A program made the translations under genes and the position numbers. Below are positions 40,680-48,760 of a stretch of 64,000 nucleotides of DNA, piece by piece. The first letter of the stretch is position 1. Every line of letters starts with the position of its first letter. The stretch comes from Brevibacillus brevis (GTDB taxonomy: Bacteria; Bacillota; Bacilli; Brevibacillales; Brevibacillaceae). The notes below the pieces were generated by a model, which was given only the letters and a program-made list of their open reading frames with translations, was not told the origin of the DNA and searched no databases. The stretch is taken from positions 4,646,501 through 4,710,500 of the forward strand of contig NZ_CP041767.1 in NCBI RefSeq assembly GCF_022026395.1. Direction: 5' to 3'.

Positions 40680-41227
40680 GAACGCAACTGCTCCCTGACT
40701 GCCATCAATGCAAAACCGAGCAAATTTTCTCCCCGCCATTTCTCGGGCTGTTCCGCATGCGGATGATCTTGGGCCATCCCGATTCCCCATATCCGATCAT
40801 AAGGACTCGCTTCGACAATAATACGGTCACCTGTTTCCAAGAGGTATGCTTTCAAATCGGCATGCTGGCTGAATTTTAACAGGTTTGCCTGACGTACAAT
40901 CGCCGTCTTGTTCGCATTCCACACAGCCTCGTCAAAGGAATAAACCTTTCGTCCCAAATCCTTCGCTTGTTTTGGATGGCTTTTCTTGAGTATTTCATCA
41001 CGGATGGCAAGATCGCCGAACAGCTCAGCCTTTTTCGCCATCATGTAATGCTCAGCGGTCAGGTACGTGATACCGTCCTCTACAAATGCGGCCGGATACC
41101 ATTGGCTGAAGCAAGATTTATCGATCGTGCCAGACTCCTTCTGTGTATGTCCCCAAAAGAACAAGTATTTCACTCTGGTCTTTTGTGATTCTTTGATTAA
41201 GGTTTGGACGTCATGTATGTGCGCCAT
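40676..41227 (-). CDS. NADAR-family (YbiA-like) N-glycosidase domain protein
   Basis: This 183-residue protein is a full NADAR domain: 'YLFFWGHTQ' near residue 20, 'CFSQWYPAAF' near 39, 'TAEHYMMAKKAELFGD' near 56, 'WNANKTAIVRQANLLKFSQ' near 103-121 and 'VEASPYDRIWGIG' near 138. YbiA-type enzymes cleave N-glycosidic bonds (early riboflavin intermediates), and other NADAR proteins remove ADP-ribose from guanine in DNA as immunity to DarT-like toxins. No DarT toxin or DarG macrodomain is visible nearby. It is the first gene of a two-gene unit with the overlapping phosphatase. Confidence 0.88.
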   Translation of the reverse strand: MAHIHDVQTLIKESQKTRVKYLFFWGHTQKESGTIDKSCFSQWYPAAFVEDGITYLTAEHYMMAKKAELFGDLAIRDEILKKSHPKQAKDLGRKVYSFDEAVWNANKTAIVRQANLLKFSQHADLKAYLLETGDRIIVEASPYDRIWGIGMAQDHPHAEQPEKWRGENLLGFALMAVREQLRS

Positions 41228-41248
41228 CGTTGTATCCCCATCTTTCTT

Positions 41249-41500
41249 TTATAAACAATCCCATGTATACGAAGCCTTTGAAAAATCCCGACGAAGCAGA
41301 TCCTCCCTGCGAACGAAGAAGTTGCCCACTCCGCTATCTCCCCACGAGACATAGCTGAAAATTCACCGCCTGTGGATCTCGATGAGGGACGTACTGCGAC
41401 TCTAGTTTTCCTGTCAGCTTGTATGGCCCACCTAGTACCGGACTGTACACATCAGGATCCTCTGGTGTAAAGGGGGGGTTATTTGCATCTAAGAAGTTCA
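41249..41500 (-). pseudogene. YwqG-like (DUF1963) gene remnant with frameshift
   Basis: On the minus strand one frame reads 'NNPPFTPEDPDVYSPVLGGP' and on to 'RDPQAVNF'. The next frame then continues 'SYVSWGDSGVGNFFVRREDL' and ends YTWDCL before the TAA at 41249. The second part is the characteristic C-terminus of YwqG/DUF1963 proteins ('WGDSGVGNFFI'). A one-base frame change splits the two, and a TGA in the upstream frame near 41500 together with loss of the first half shows the gene is dead. It fills the 360-bp gap upstream of the NADAR gene. Confidence 0.6.
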
Positions 41501-41587
41501 AGGAAGATCACCTCGGATATTGAACCATATGGAAAATGGTTACATTCATTTTATCTGAACCATCTACCTATCCGCAAATTTCTTACA

Positions 41588-41938
41588 TCACTTGCGCAGC
41601 AGGATGCCAGCCTGTGGTATACCAAGCCAGAAGCCAGAGGTAGGCATGGCAATTACCCCGACCACACATATCCCGAGTAACGTCCACCCAAAGGCAGCTG
41701 GCGTCTCCATTCCCTTCTTTTTCATCAGCCAATCCGCCATATATCCGAGCAACATCAACAAAAAGCCAAACATCAGAAACCAGAAAGCAGCACCCTCTTC
41801 TTTCCCTACCGCATTCCAAAAGCCGTTTACGACGATCTGCTGAAGCGGCTCCGCGTATAAAAAGAAACCAACAACCGTATGCAGCAGTCCTGTAATGATT
41901 AGAGTGAAACCCATTTGGCGCTTGATCCCACTTACCAT
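41588..41938 (-). CDS. DUF6463-like small membrane protein
   Basis: The 116-residue protein has about four membrane segments (near 9-27, 45-66, 76-98 with the preceding charged 'LMKKKGMETP' loop). 'QMGFTLIITGLLHTVVGFF' at the start and 'GFWNAVGKEEGAAFWFLMFG' are typical of the DUF6463 family, small inner-membrane proteins of unknown function. GGAGAG precedes the ATG. It follows the 64-residue gene by 25 bp and belongs to the MarR/ArsA-type operon, suggesting a membrane role next to the cytosolic ATPase. Confidence 0.75.
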   Translation of the reverse strand: MVSGIKRQMGFTLIITGLLHTVVGFFLYAEPLQQIVVNGFWNAVGKEEGAAFWFLMFGFLLMLLGYMADWLMKKKGMETPAAFGWTLLGICVVGVIAMPTSGFWLGIPQAGILLRK

Positions 41939-41963
41939 TTCAATTCTCTCCTCTCAAGTTGGC

Positions 41964-42158
41964 CTATTCCTTAGAAATGTTGATTTTATGAGCTCTCGGA
42001 CGGTCTTGTTCATCCTGTAACACATCAATCATGCTGTCGATCACTGATCGCGATGCGAGTAGCCATTCTTGCCAGGCATTTTTCACATGGCGCTCTGTTC
42101 CGTACTGTTCCATGTTCGTAAGAATTGTCAGCACCCGATTCAATCCAGTACCTCTCAA
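41964..42158 (-). CDS. Small protein translationally coupled to the ArsA-type ATPase
   Basis: I do not recognise this 64-residue protein. Its TTG start at 42158 overlaps the ATPase stop (TTGA), with AAGGGG upstream inside the ATPase gene, a strong sign of a real coupled cistron. The sequence is helical ('VLTILTNMEQYGTERHVKNA', 'SVIDSMIDVLQDEQ') and has no membrane segment. A role as a small partner of the ATPase or of the next membrane protein is inferred from position. Confidence 0.6.
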   Translation of the reverse strand: MRGTGLNRVLTILTNMEQYGTERHVKNAWQEWLLASRSVIDSMIDVLQDEQDRPRAHKINISKE

Positions 42159-43339
42159 TGCTGAGCAGCCCCTTCCCTTGCGCTAAAACGAATGATCAGC
42201 CGATCTTCCGCATATTTCGCTCCTGTAACCCGTCGTCCCATTAATACGCGTGGCAAGATGACTTTTCGTTTGTAGGCACCTGCATTTACGGTCAATTCAT
42301 CCCCTGTTTGCGTTAAATCCAAGGCTGCTTTATCCACAAAAGGAATCATCAGCTCCAAATGCAGCTCGCCGTCCACTTCTCGAATCAGTTCCGTTCTGCC
42401 CTGATAAAGCCTGGCCGATGGGTCTTCTGTTCCAAAAACGATATCTGCCAATTCTTCTAAAACAGGAAGCCCAATCACTTCTTTTGGCATCATCGGTGCT
42501 TTCAAAATCGGCAGCGGCTGAAAGTTTTCCACGATTTCGTTCTCATACTTTCGTTGCAGTTCTCGCCAGTGGGCAAAAAAGCCTTCTCCTGCTTCGTCCG
42601 GAAGCACCCGATTCACGATGATGGCATCCGTATTGAACCCGAACAGATTCAAGTACGTGAACGATCGCTTTGCTTCCGCAAGCACCATTTTCTCCGGGTT
42701 TACTACGATCCTCACTGATGTAATCTCCGGGTCCAAAACAATGTGTTGCATTTCCTCCAGCCCTCGAGCGAGCTGCTCGACACTGTCTAGTACATCATCA
42801 GAAGGAAGCTCTACTTTGTTGACGATCTTGGCCACTGGGCGAACCAGTTTGATTAGCTTGCGCTCGGTCGGAAAAATTTTCTCCAGCCACCAATTCAATA
42901 CATTCGGATAACTAAGCAGGCGCAGTGTTTCCCCGGTTGGGGCACAATCCACTACCAGGACGTCGAACTTCCCGCTCATAGCGTGTTCCTTGATCTGTAG
43001 TAAACTGAACATTTCCTCCATGCCAGGAAAAACGAGCATCTCTTCCGTTGTAATATCAGTCAGCTGTGCTTTGTCGAGCAGTGTTGTCAGCCATCCCTGA
43101 ACGGCTCCCCAGTTGCGCTCGGTTTCCCGCAAGCTGTTTACTTCCTGGCCCCATAAATTTTCACTGATTGGTACGGGATCTGGACCGATCACAGTCCCCA
43201 ATGAATCTGCCAAACTGTGTGCGGCATCCGTACTGAGTACGAGTGTCCTCTTTCCCTGCTTTGCCAGCTTCACAGCCGTTGCTGCTGCAACACTCGTCTT
43301 CCCAACCCCACCTTTACCGGTGTAAATGACGATTCTCAT
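42155..43339 (-). CDS. ArsA/Get3-family anion- or tail-anchor-type ATPase
   Basis: The 394-residue protein starts at ATG 43339 (GAAGGAGAG upstream). The deviant Walker A is 'YTGKGGVGKTSVAAATA' near residue 6-22; switch I is 'STDAAHSLADSLG' near 38 and switch II is 'VVDCAPTGETLRLL' near 137. A C-terminal small beta domain ('LHLELMIPFVDKAALDLTQTG', ending in 'RLIIRFSA') is the ArsA HSP20-like domain of bacterial homologues. No arsenite pump (ArsB) or arsenite Cys motif is near, so arsenic resistance should not be assumed. It lies in a MarR-regulated operon. Confidence 0.87.
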   Translation of the reverse strand: MRIVIYTGKGGVGKTSVAAATAVKLAKQGKRTLVLSTDAAHSLADSLGTVIGPDPVPISENLWGQEVNSLRETERNWGAVQGWLTTLLDKAQLTDITTEEMLVFPGMEEMFSLLQIKEHAMSGKFDVLVVDCAPTGETLRLLSYPNVLNWWLEKIFPTERKLIKLVRPVAKIVNKVELPSDDVLDSVEQLARGLEEMQHIVLDPEITSVRIVVNPEKMVLAEAKRSFTYLNLFGFNTDAIIVNRVLPDEAGEGFFAHWRELQRKYENEIVENFQPLPILKAPMMPKEVIGLPVLEELADIVFGTEDPSARLYQGRTELIREVDGELHLELMIPFVDKAALDLTQTGDELTVNAGAYKRKVILPRVLMGRRVTGAKYAEDRLIIRFSAREGAAQH

Positions 43340-43368
43340 CTCGACTCTCTCCTTCACGATCCATTTAA

Positions 43369-43386
43369 TACGATTTCGTAGTAATT
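43369..43386. promoter_or_regulatory. MarR operator, copy in front of the ArsA-type gene
   Basis: TACGATTTCGTAGTAATT, containing the inverted repeat TACGA-TT-TCGTA, is identical to the copy in front of the marR-type gene. On the minus strand it lies in the 16-bp spacer between TTGTCT and TATTAA, so a bound repressor would block polymerase. Confidence 0.7.
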
Positions 43387-43415
43387 AGACAAAAAAAGAA
43401 GCAGGCTCGATCAGA

Positions 43416-43892
43416 CTATTCCTCAATGTTGATCTTGATGGAACGAACCTTTGTTTCACGAGGCTTGACAGGTCCTCCGTCCTGAAATACCTTGGCGGCT
43501 TTGAGTAAAAGGGTAGTGAATTGCTCCATTTCTTCCGGCGTAAATGCCTCTTGAAGCCTTCCCAGCATCGTCAGCATCATTTGCTCCGATTCTTTGGCGA
43601 GCTGTTTGCCTGGTTGTGTTAGCGTGACGAGCTTCACCCGTTGATCCTCTACAGAGGTAGCCCTCGCGATGTATCCCTTGCGTTCAAGCCGTTTCGCGAT
43701 GCTAGTCATCGAACTAAGCGGCGCCCCCATCTCCGCAGCCAGCTCTGACATCGTCAAGTCTCCGCGGAAAAGCAGGATGAGGAGGGTCGACAAATCAGAG
43801 CGAGTCAGTTTTTCTTCCAGCTGCATCGTATCGGACATAAAGGCGAACGGACGTAAACCGGTTTTCAGAAAGAGGTCGTATAGTTGATGCAT
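43416..43892 (-). CDS. MarR-family transcriptional regulator
   Basis: The 158-residue winged-helix protein of the MarR family has a core 'LTMSELAAEMGAPLSSMTSI' near residue 46-65 and wing 'ERKGYIARATSVEDQRVKLV' near 70-89, with the conserved DxR in 'EDQRVK'. It begins MHQLYDLFLKTG with GGAG upstream. It likely represses itself and the ATPase operon through the duplicated 18-bp site at 43911 and 43369. MarR proteins respond to phenolic or oxidative signals; the inducer here is unknown. Confidence 0.9.
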   Translation of the reverse strand: MHQLYDLFLKTGLRPFAFMSDTMQLEEKLTRSDLSTLLILLFRGDLTMSELAAEMGAPLSSMTSIAKRLERKGYIARATSVEDQRVKLVTLTQPGKQLAKESEQMMLTMLGRLQEAFTPEEMEQFTTLLLKAAKVFQDGGPVKPRETKVRSIKINIEE

Positions 43893-43910
43893 ACCGGCGA
43901 CTCCTTTTAG

Positions 43911-43928
43911 TACGATTTCGTAGTAATT
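43911..43928. promoter_or_regulatory. MarR operator, autoregulatory copy
   Basis: This is the same 18 bp as at 43369-43386, 19 bp upstream of the marR-type start codon. On the minus strand a TTGACA (43961-43966) upstream could be the -35 of its promoter. Confidence 0.7.
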
Positions 43929-43978
43929 TCTATCTTCAATTTATTACATATTTTAGGGAATGTCAACAGGCGTAAAAA

Positions 43979-44008
43979 GTATACCATGCTGGGCTGACGT
44001 ACATATTA
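43979..44008 (+). promoter_or_regulatory. Sigma-G/F-type forespore promoter of sspH
   Basis: -35 GTATA (43979-43983), 18-bp spacer, -10 CATATTA (44002-44008) match the sigma-G pattern (GnATR / CATnnTA). Confidence 0.65.
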
Positions 44009-44038
44009 AAACTGTTACAAATGACAGGAGGAATCAAA

Positions 44039-44227
44039 ATGAATATACAGCGCGCGAAAGAAATCGCCGCTTCGCCCGTTATGGCGAATGTTACCTGCGA
44101 CGGAATACCTGTATACATCCAGCATATCGATGATGACAACGACATGGCGAGGATTTACCCGCTCAACCAGCCGGATCAGGAGATGAGTGTTCCTGTAGCC
44201 AGCTTGCGGGAGCATAGTGAGTACTGA
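44039..44227 (+). CDS. sspH: Small acid-soluble spore protein H family
   Basis: The 62-residue protein from ATG 44039 (CAGGAGG upstream) begins 'MNIQRAKEIAASPVMANVTC' and continues with 'PVYIQHIDDDNDMARIYPL', matching H-type small acid-soluble spore proteins in length and sequence. SspH is made in the forespore and is part of the dormant spore core. A forespore-type promoter lies about 30 bp upstream and a terminator directly downstream. This gene is direct evidence that the organism forms endospores. Confidence 0.93.
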   Translation: MNIQRAKEIAASPVMANVTCDGIPVYIQHIDDDNDMARIYPLNQPDQEMSVPVASLREHSEY

Positions 44228-44247
44228 TTTTTGTCACGACAACGATG

Positions 44248-44293
44248 GAGGGGACCTGTAGCGAATATGCAGGTCCCCTCGTCTTTTTCTTTT
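44248..44293 (+). terminator. Terminator of sspH
   Basis: An 11-bp perfect stem (44248-44258 with 44270-44280) is followed by GTCTTTTTCTTTTT. Confidence 0.9.
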
Positions 44294-44310
44294 TCATTGT
44301 ACAAATGGCC

Positions 44311-46494
44311 TTACAGCAAGCCTTGGATGAACGGCAGCTCCAAATTCTCGATCATTTTTTTCTGACTCGCCGCCAATTTTGCTGCGATCTGCTCCTTGCG
44401 TGCGATTGCCTCCCAGGTGCAGGAAAGAATTCGTTCACCTAATTGCGGCTCGCCTGTTGACACGATGAGCTCTGGGAGATCCAGTGAATAAGCGAAGTCA
44501 ATGCCCTTAATGCGGTACGCCAAACAAACGAACGGAACACCCGCAGCGGCACTCAACACATTCGCATGCAACTTAAAGTTGATCGTCGCCTGAAAGCCTT
44601 TCATCAGTTGCAGCATTCGTTTATGATCGTGCAGCTCCAGGTCGAGGATTGTATGAGCTGGATCGTCGATTTTTTTGTACAGTCTTTTAATGGCTTCCCG
44701 ATCCGGTCCCCACATGGTGAGCAAGTGGATATCGTAGCCTGCCTTGATCAGCTTCTTGGCTGCATGTACAAGCCCATCCTCTACTGCGGTCTCGTTTTTC
44801 CCATAAATCCGGTTATAGGACGTACCCCAGTTGATGCCAATCGTGGATCGCTTGCTTTTATCTACCACTGTTGGCAATGATGCGGGGAGAAGCAGCATCC
44901 CCGGGTCTCCGCTAATCGCTGCCCTTTCTCCCACTCCCGCTTGCTGGAGGTATTGGAGTGTAAGTGGTCCGCGTACACCAAAAAACGTGGCGTGCTCAGC
45001 GATTTTTTGCAGCATGTGGCTCATTTTATCTTGGCCAGTAATCAGCTTGTTCGTCAATCTGCCGGAAGAATCCAGCTCGACTTGATCTTGCGAATCAAAT
45101 CCGCTTCCCCAGACCCATAGATTTTTTTTCTGTTCAACAGCACGATAAGCTACATCCACATACCCCGGGATGAGAAGCGATCCTCCCCCCAAAACGACGG
45201 TGTCATATGGGCTTAAATCCTTCAGATCAACCCCGGGCAGGGAAGGTATTACCTTGTATTGTGTAGGGTCGAGGTATTTGCATGACAAATCGTAAAAGGC
45301 ATGCCACATCAGCTCATCGCCCAAATTGTTGAAACCTAACCAGCCAACGTACAAAATTTTTTTCATGCTTGCCGCCCCCCCTCCATTCTTTATTTGTGCA
45401 TAAACGGTAAGCAAGGAGGCACATTTTTGCGTGATATGAAAATGGTTTTGAATCCACGCTCTTCCTTTACCTCCTATTTCCTTCAATTGACTCCGGTCGC
45501 TACATGCTTGACGCAAAGCACTATCAATCAACGAAGGAGACGGCTTCTGCACGGAGGAATGGTCACCGAAGTAACAGTCCCAAGCCAACTCGTAAGACGA
45601 AGGTTCGACCAAACCGACGTAGCCATGATTACCGATTGCAAGCACAGGCTTTCCACACGCCATCGCTTCGAGTGCGACCCTCCCTGTTCCAATCACCAAA
45701 TCACTGATTTCGTAATACGGCCGGACATCTGTTTGCTCCCCCACAATGTGAATATAGGGCTCCCCAGCGGCTTTATTCAGAGCTTTGGCCAACTCATGAA
45801 CATGAATGGCCTGGGCACCTGAACCCACCACCACGATATGCAGGTTGGGGATTTCACTCCGCAGTGTTTTGGTTGCCCGCAACACCATGTTGCACACCGT
45901 CGCTTTTTGCCAAGCCAACCGGCTCACGTACGTAACCACCATGGCATTAGGCGGCAATGACGGCACATCAGCCTTACTTGCAGAGCCAGACTGAAACTCT
46001 TCCACATCAACCCCATTGGAAATGAGTGTGGTTTTTACCCCTCTCCTTTGCCAGAATAGTTGGACAGGCTTACTCACACTGATAACAGCGGAGCAGAGCT
46101 GGGCTACTTTTATCGCCTCATCCTTTGGATAGTACGTTCCATGCAAGGTGAACACGACAGGAATGCCGAGCTCATTGGCTGCCGTAGCAGCAAGAAAACC
46201 TGATGGCGTCTGGTGCACATGGACGATGGTAATACGATGCTTCTTCATACATGCACGGTAACACTCGATCAGATGCTGTCTGCGTGCCTGGAGCGGCTCA
46301 CGTGCGGATTCTATTGGTTCTATCAAAAAGCCTGCATCAACAAATTCTTGGTAAAAAGGGCCATTGCCACCTGCATAAAACAGTTGCACGCCTTTTTTCC
46401 TCAATGCTTTACCCATGCTAAGAACATATGTCTCCGTTCCGCCTGTCCTCAAACTGTCCAGCACCATCAATATCCGATCATTACTGCTAGTCAA
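44311..46494 (-). CDS. GT4 glycosyltransferase fused to polysaccharide pyruvyl transferase
   Basis: 727 residues from TTG 46494 (GGGAGGG seven bases upstream). Residues 1-370 are a GT-B glycosyltransferase 4 ('MVLDSLRTGGTETYVLSMG', 'VVFTLHGTYYPKDE', 'GTGRVALEAMACGKPVLA'). Residues 377-727 are a CsaB/WcaK-like pyruvyl transferase ('ILYVGWLGFNNLGDELMW', 'TVVLGGGSLL', 'NFKLHANVLSAAAGVPFV'). Pyruvyl transferases add ketal pyruvate to wall or spore glycans. At the junction, M377 (ATG 45366) has its own GGAGG site made by a seven-G tract (45375-45381), so this may be two proteins that are separated or joined by one base. It is the last gene of the glycan operon. Confidence 0.85.
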   Translation of the reverse strand: MTSSNDRILMVLDSLRTGGTETYVLSMGKALRKKGVQLFYAGGNGPFYQEFVDAGFLIEPIESAREPLQARRQHLIECYRACMKKHRITIVHVHQTPSGFLAATAANELGIPVVFTLHGTYYPKDEAIKVAQLCSAVISVSKPVQLFWQRRGVKTTLISNGVDVEEFQSGSASKADVPSLPPNAMVVTYVSRLAWQKATVCNMVLRATKTLRSEIPNLHIVVVGSGAQAIHVHELAKALNKAAGEPYIHIVGEQTDVRPYYEISDLVIGTGRVALEAMACGKPVLAIGNHGYVGLVEPSSYELAWDCYFGDHSSVQKPSPSLIDSALRQACSDRSQLKEIGGKGRAWIQNHFHITQKCASLLTVYAQIKNGGGAASMKKILYVGWLGFNNLGDELMWHAFYDLSCKYLDPTQYKVIPSLPGVDLKDLSPYDTVVLGGGSLLIPGYVDVAYRAVEQKKNLWVWGSGFDSQDQVELDSSGRLTNKLITGQDKMSHMLQKIAEHATFFGVRGPLTLQYLQQAGVGERAAISGDPGMLLLPASLPTVVDKSKRSTIGINWGTSYNRIYGKNETAVEDGLVHAAKKLIKAGYDIHLLTMWGPDREAIKRLYKKIDDPAHTILDLELHDHKRMLQLMKGFQATINFKLHANVLSAAAGVPFVCLAYRIKGIDFAYSLDLPELIVSTGEPQLGERILSCTWEAIARKEQIAAKLAASQKKMIENLELPFIQGLL

Positions 46495-46498
46495 CTTT

Positions 46499-47212
46499 TT
46501 ACCCTCCCTTCTTCCGATAATAGTGGGCCGAACGCTGCTCAGCGTGGGTGCGGTAATAATACAATGCTTCTGCTATATTGTTCACGCCTGCTCTCGCATT
46601 CAAAGCTTTGGCGATAAATTCGTAGTCTTCTGCACCCTCAATCCGGCGTGTCGGGCCACCAATCTGGTCAAACAATCGCCCTCGAAACATGCAGGTTCCG
46701 TGACAGACGCAGTGTCCCCCGTTTCCGTATACTTTGCGAATGTCATCGCCGTACTTGATCCATCCAGCAAGCTGCTTATTTTCCGGCTGATCGGACGAAA
46801 ACGCGTAGTAATTCGTACCGACCAAATCGACCTGGGGATGATTTTTCAAGTATTCAACCTGCCGCGAAAGACGCAGGATATGGGAGAAATCATCCGAGTC
46901 CTGAATCGCGATGAACTCGCCTCTGCTCAGGTAATGCCCGACGTTGATGGCACCCGAAAAGCCAATATTGCGAGGGAGCTCATGAATCAGCACCTGATTC
47001 TCTCTTGGAAAAAAACTTTTACTCTCTTCCAGCCATTCTCTGGCCACTTCTACGGAATGATCTGTCGATGCATCATCGATCAGGACAATCTCCCAATTCT
47101 CATAGGTTTGCTGGAGGATGCTGTCCAAGCATTCACGTATATAAGCAGCCCTATTGAAATTGGTAATGACAACACTTACCAGACCTTCTATTCTCTCTCT
47201 TGCCACTTTCAT
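46499..47212 (-). CDS. GT2 glycosyltransferase
   Basis: The 237-residue GT-A family 2 glycosyltransferase has 'VSVVITNFNRAAYIRECLDS' at the N-terminus, 'VLIDDASTDHSVEVA' near residue 41 and the DxD-type 'IAIQDSDDFSHI' near 96, which binds the nucleotide sugar metal. No membrane segment is present. It lies 4 bp before the GT4/pyruvyl-transferase gene and 39 bp after the double-GT2 gene, so it is one of three glycan-building steps of this operon. The start is ATG 47212, with GGAGG very close; a GTG two codons later is an alternative. Confidence 0.88.
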   Translation of the reverse strand: MKVARERIEGLVSVVITNFNRAAYIRECLDSILQQTYENWEIVLIDDASTDHSVEVAREWLEESKSFFPRENQVLIHELPRNIGFSGAINVGHYLSRGEFIAIQDSDDFSHILRLSRQVEYLKNHPQVDLVGTNYYAFSSDQPENKQLAGWIKYGDDIRKVYGNGGHCVCHGTCMFRGRLFDQIGGPTRRIEGAEDYEFIAKALNARAGVNNIAEALYYYRTHAEQRSAHYYRKKGG

Positions 47213-47251
47213 TTCCTCCTTCCAGTCTTCTTGTTTTCAAATCGCATCACG

Positions 47252-48760
47252 TCACCGCTCATTTGCCAGAAACTGCAAAGCTTCCACGTGGTCACCCGCA
47301 ATCTGTTCGACGGCAGGGGGCATTCCAGAGCTGGCGAAGTGTTTTTCTGGCCGGAGTCGGTTGGAGGTGAAGCTGTTCACCTGATGAACCAATTCCATCT
47401 TTACACCTGCTTGTGCGTATGCTGCTTGGGCTTTTGGCGGGCAGAGCAGTATGGGCCACCCGAGCGGAGCAACCGCTTCCCTTCGTAAGGCAAAGGGGAC
47501 GGTCACCATAGACCCGATCCCCAAATCCTTACGATTTAAAGCCAAGTTGAGAGCTTGGCGACAAGCCACAAAGACATTGTCTACGCAAGGTTGATTCAGA
47601 AATACAGAAACGTCATTTAGGGCCACATCCACGCCGCACTCGCATGCGAGAACAAATGGATACAGATCATAGGCGGTTATAATCGTATCCGCATCGACAA
47701 ACAACAGGATGTCGCCTTTCGACAGACTTGCTCCAATTGCCCGTCCTGTATCTACACCCAATGCATAAGGGAACTCTACGGTCGTCGCGCCGCATTCACG
47801 GGCAAGCTGTGCCGTTTGATCAATCGAGCCATTGACGACCACGATAATTTCAACAGGCTCCAGCCGAAGAACTTCACGGATCACTTGCTGGATCGTCGCT
47901 GCCTCGTTTAGGGCTGGAATGATCACCGATACCGTCTTCCCACCGTAAAGAGTTGTTCGTCGCAAGGGCCATTTGCCTACCTGCATCACAGGCATACCCC
48001 AGTTTTTACCGCCCACATTCTCTGCTACATCTCTTCGCCGACCTCCATCGGACAGTCCGCCGCGAAAAGGAAGACGCGAGACGAGATCAAGCTGTTCGGC
48101 AATCACCAGCTTTTCATACAAAGAGAGCTCTTTGAGCAACGAACCGTGAAGCTGTGGCAAAAACATCCGTTCTTCCGTCCCTGTTCCCATGGTTTGCGCG
48201 GTAATGGACAGCCCGCTCATGACCGCCCGCTTGTGCGCTTCGGCAGGCTGTGCCAACTGTTCCACTCCGATTTTGGAAAGTGCCTCTCTGGTTATTGCGT
48301 GAGGTGTGTCAAGCAAGGAAGCTTCGCGCAGATCAGCGCGACCGAAGAGGTTATTTACCAGCAGGGAAAAACTGTGGATGGGCCTTGGTTTTGTCATCCT
48401 CCTGTGTCGCAGATCATGCTGGGGCAAAACGACCTGTGCATTGCCATATAAAATCGGGAACAAGAAGCGCTGCAATCCAGACAGCGTTTCGATTTGTTCT
48501 TCGCCGAGAAAAAGCAGGACACTCCCTTTTGCATGCTTGGCAGCCTCTCTCCGCCATGAGAATAGATTCTCGACTGCCTCTGCAAGAACGACGCGCACAC
48601 CTGCTTCATGTTCCAGTGCCCTTTTCGAAATCACGATGATCTCCAGAGGTGCAAGCTGTTTACATACCGCAATCAGCTTTGGCAAATGAGCTGTCCCATG
48701 CACGGCAGGAATTAGAATGGATAGGGGCACTTGGCCCCTTCTCCCTTGCTGCTCTGCCAT
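47252..48760 (-). CDS. Tandem GT2-like protein
   Basis: The 502-residue protein has two GT2-like halves. Residues 1-215 ('LSILIPAVHGTAHLPKLIA') keep the fold but lack a clear DxD motif ('VLLFLGEEQIE' stands in its place) and may be inactive. From about 275 a canonical domain has 'VSVIIPALNEAATIQQVIRE', 'ILLFVDADTIITAYDLYPF' with the DxD, and a nucleotide-sugar fold. The start ATG overlaps the stop of the small DUF2642-like gene (TAATG) and has no separate ribosome site, so it is translationally coupled to it. It belongs to the spore-surface glycan operon. Confidence 0.8.
   Translation of the reverse strand: MAEQQGRRGQVPLSILIPAVHGTAHLPKLIAVCKQLAPLEIIVISKRALEHEAGVRVVLAEAVENLFSWRREAAKHAKGSVLLFLGEEQIETLSGLQRFLFPILYGNAQVVLPQHDLRHRRMTKPRPIHSFSLLVNNLFGRADLREASLLDTPHAITREALSKIGVEQLAQPAEAHKRAVMSGLSITAQTMGTGTEERMFLPQLHGSLLKELSLYEKLVIAEQLDLVSRLPFRGGLSDGGRRRDVAENVGGKNWGMPVMQVGKWPLRRTTLYGGKTVSVIIPALNEAATIQQVIREVLRLEPVEIIVVVNGSIDQTAQLARECGATTVEFPYALGVDTGRAIGASLSKGDILLFVDADTIITAYDLYPFVLACECGVDVALNDVSVFLNQPCVDNVFVACRQALNLALNRKDLGIGSMVTVPFALRREAVAPLGWPILLCPPKAQAAYAQAGVKMELVHQVNSFTSNRLRPEKHFASSGMPPAVEQIAGDHVEALQFLANER

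Noticed and set aside
42155..43339. Arsenite efflux ATPase as a firm call
   Set aside because: No arsB/arsR/arsD neighbours and the arsenite-binding cysteines of ArsA are not apparent.
46415..47488. 357-codon plus-strand frame opposite two glycosyltransferases
   Set aside because: Spans two conserved minus-strand genes; no ribosome site, no recognisable family.
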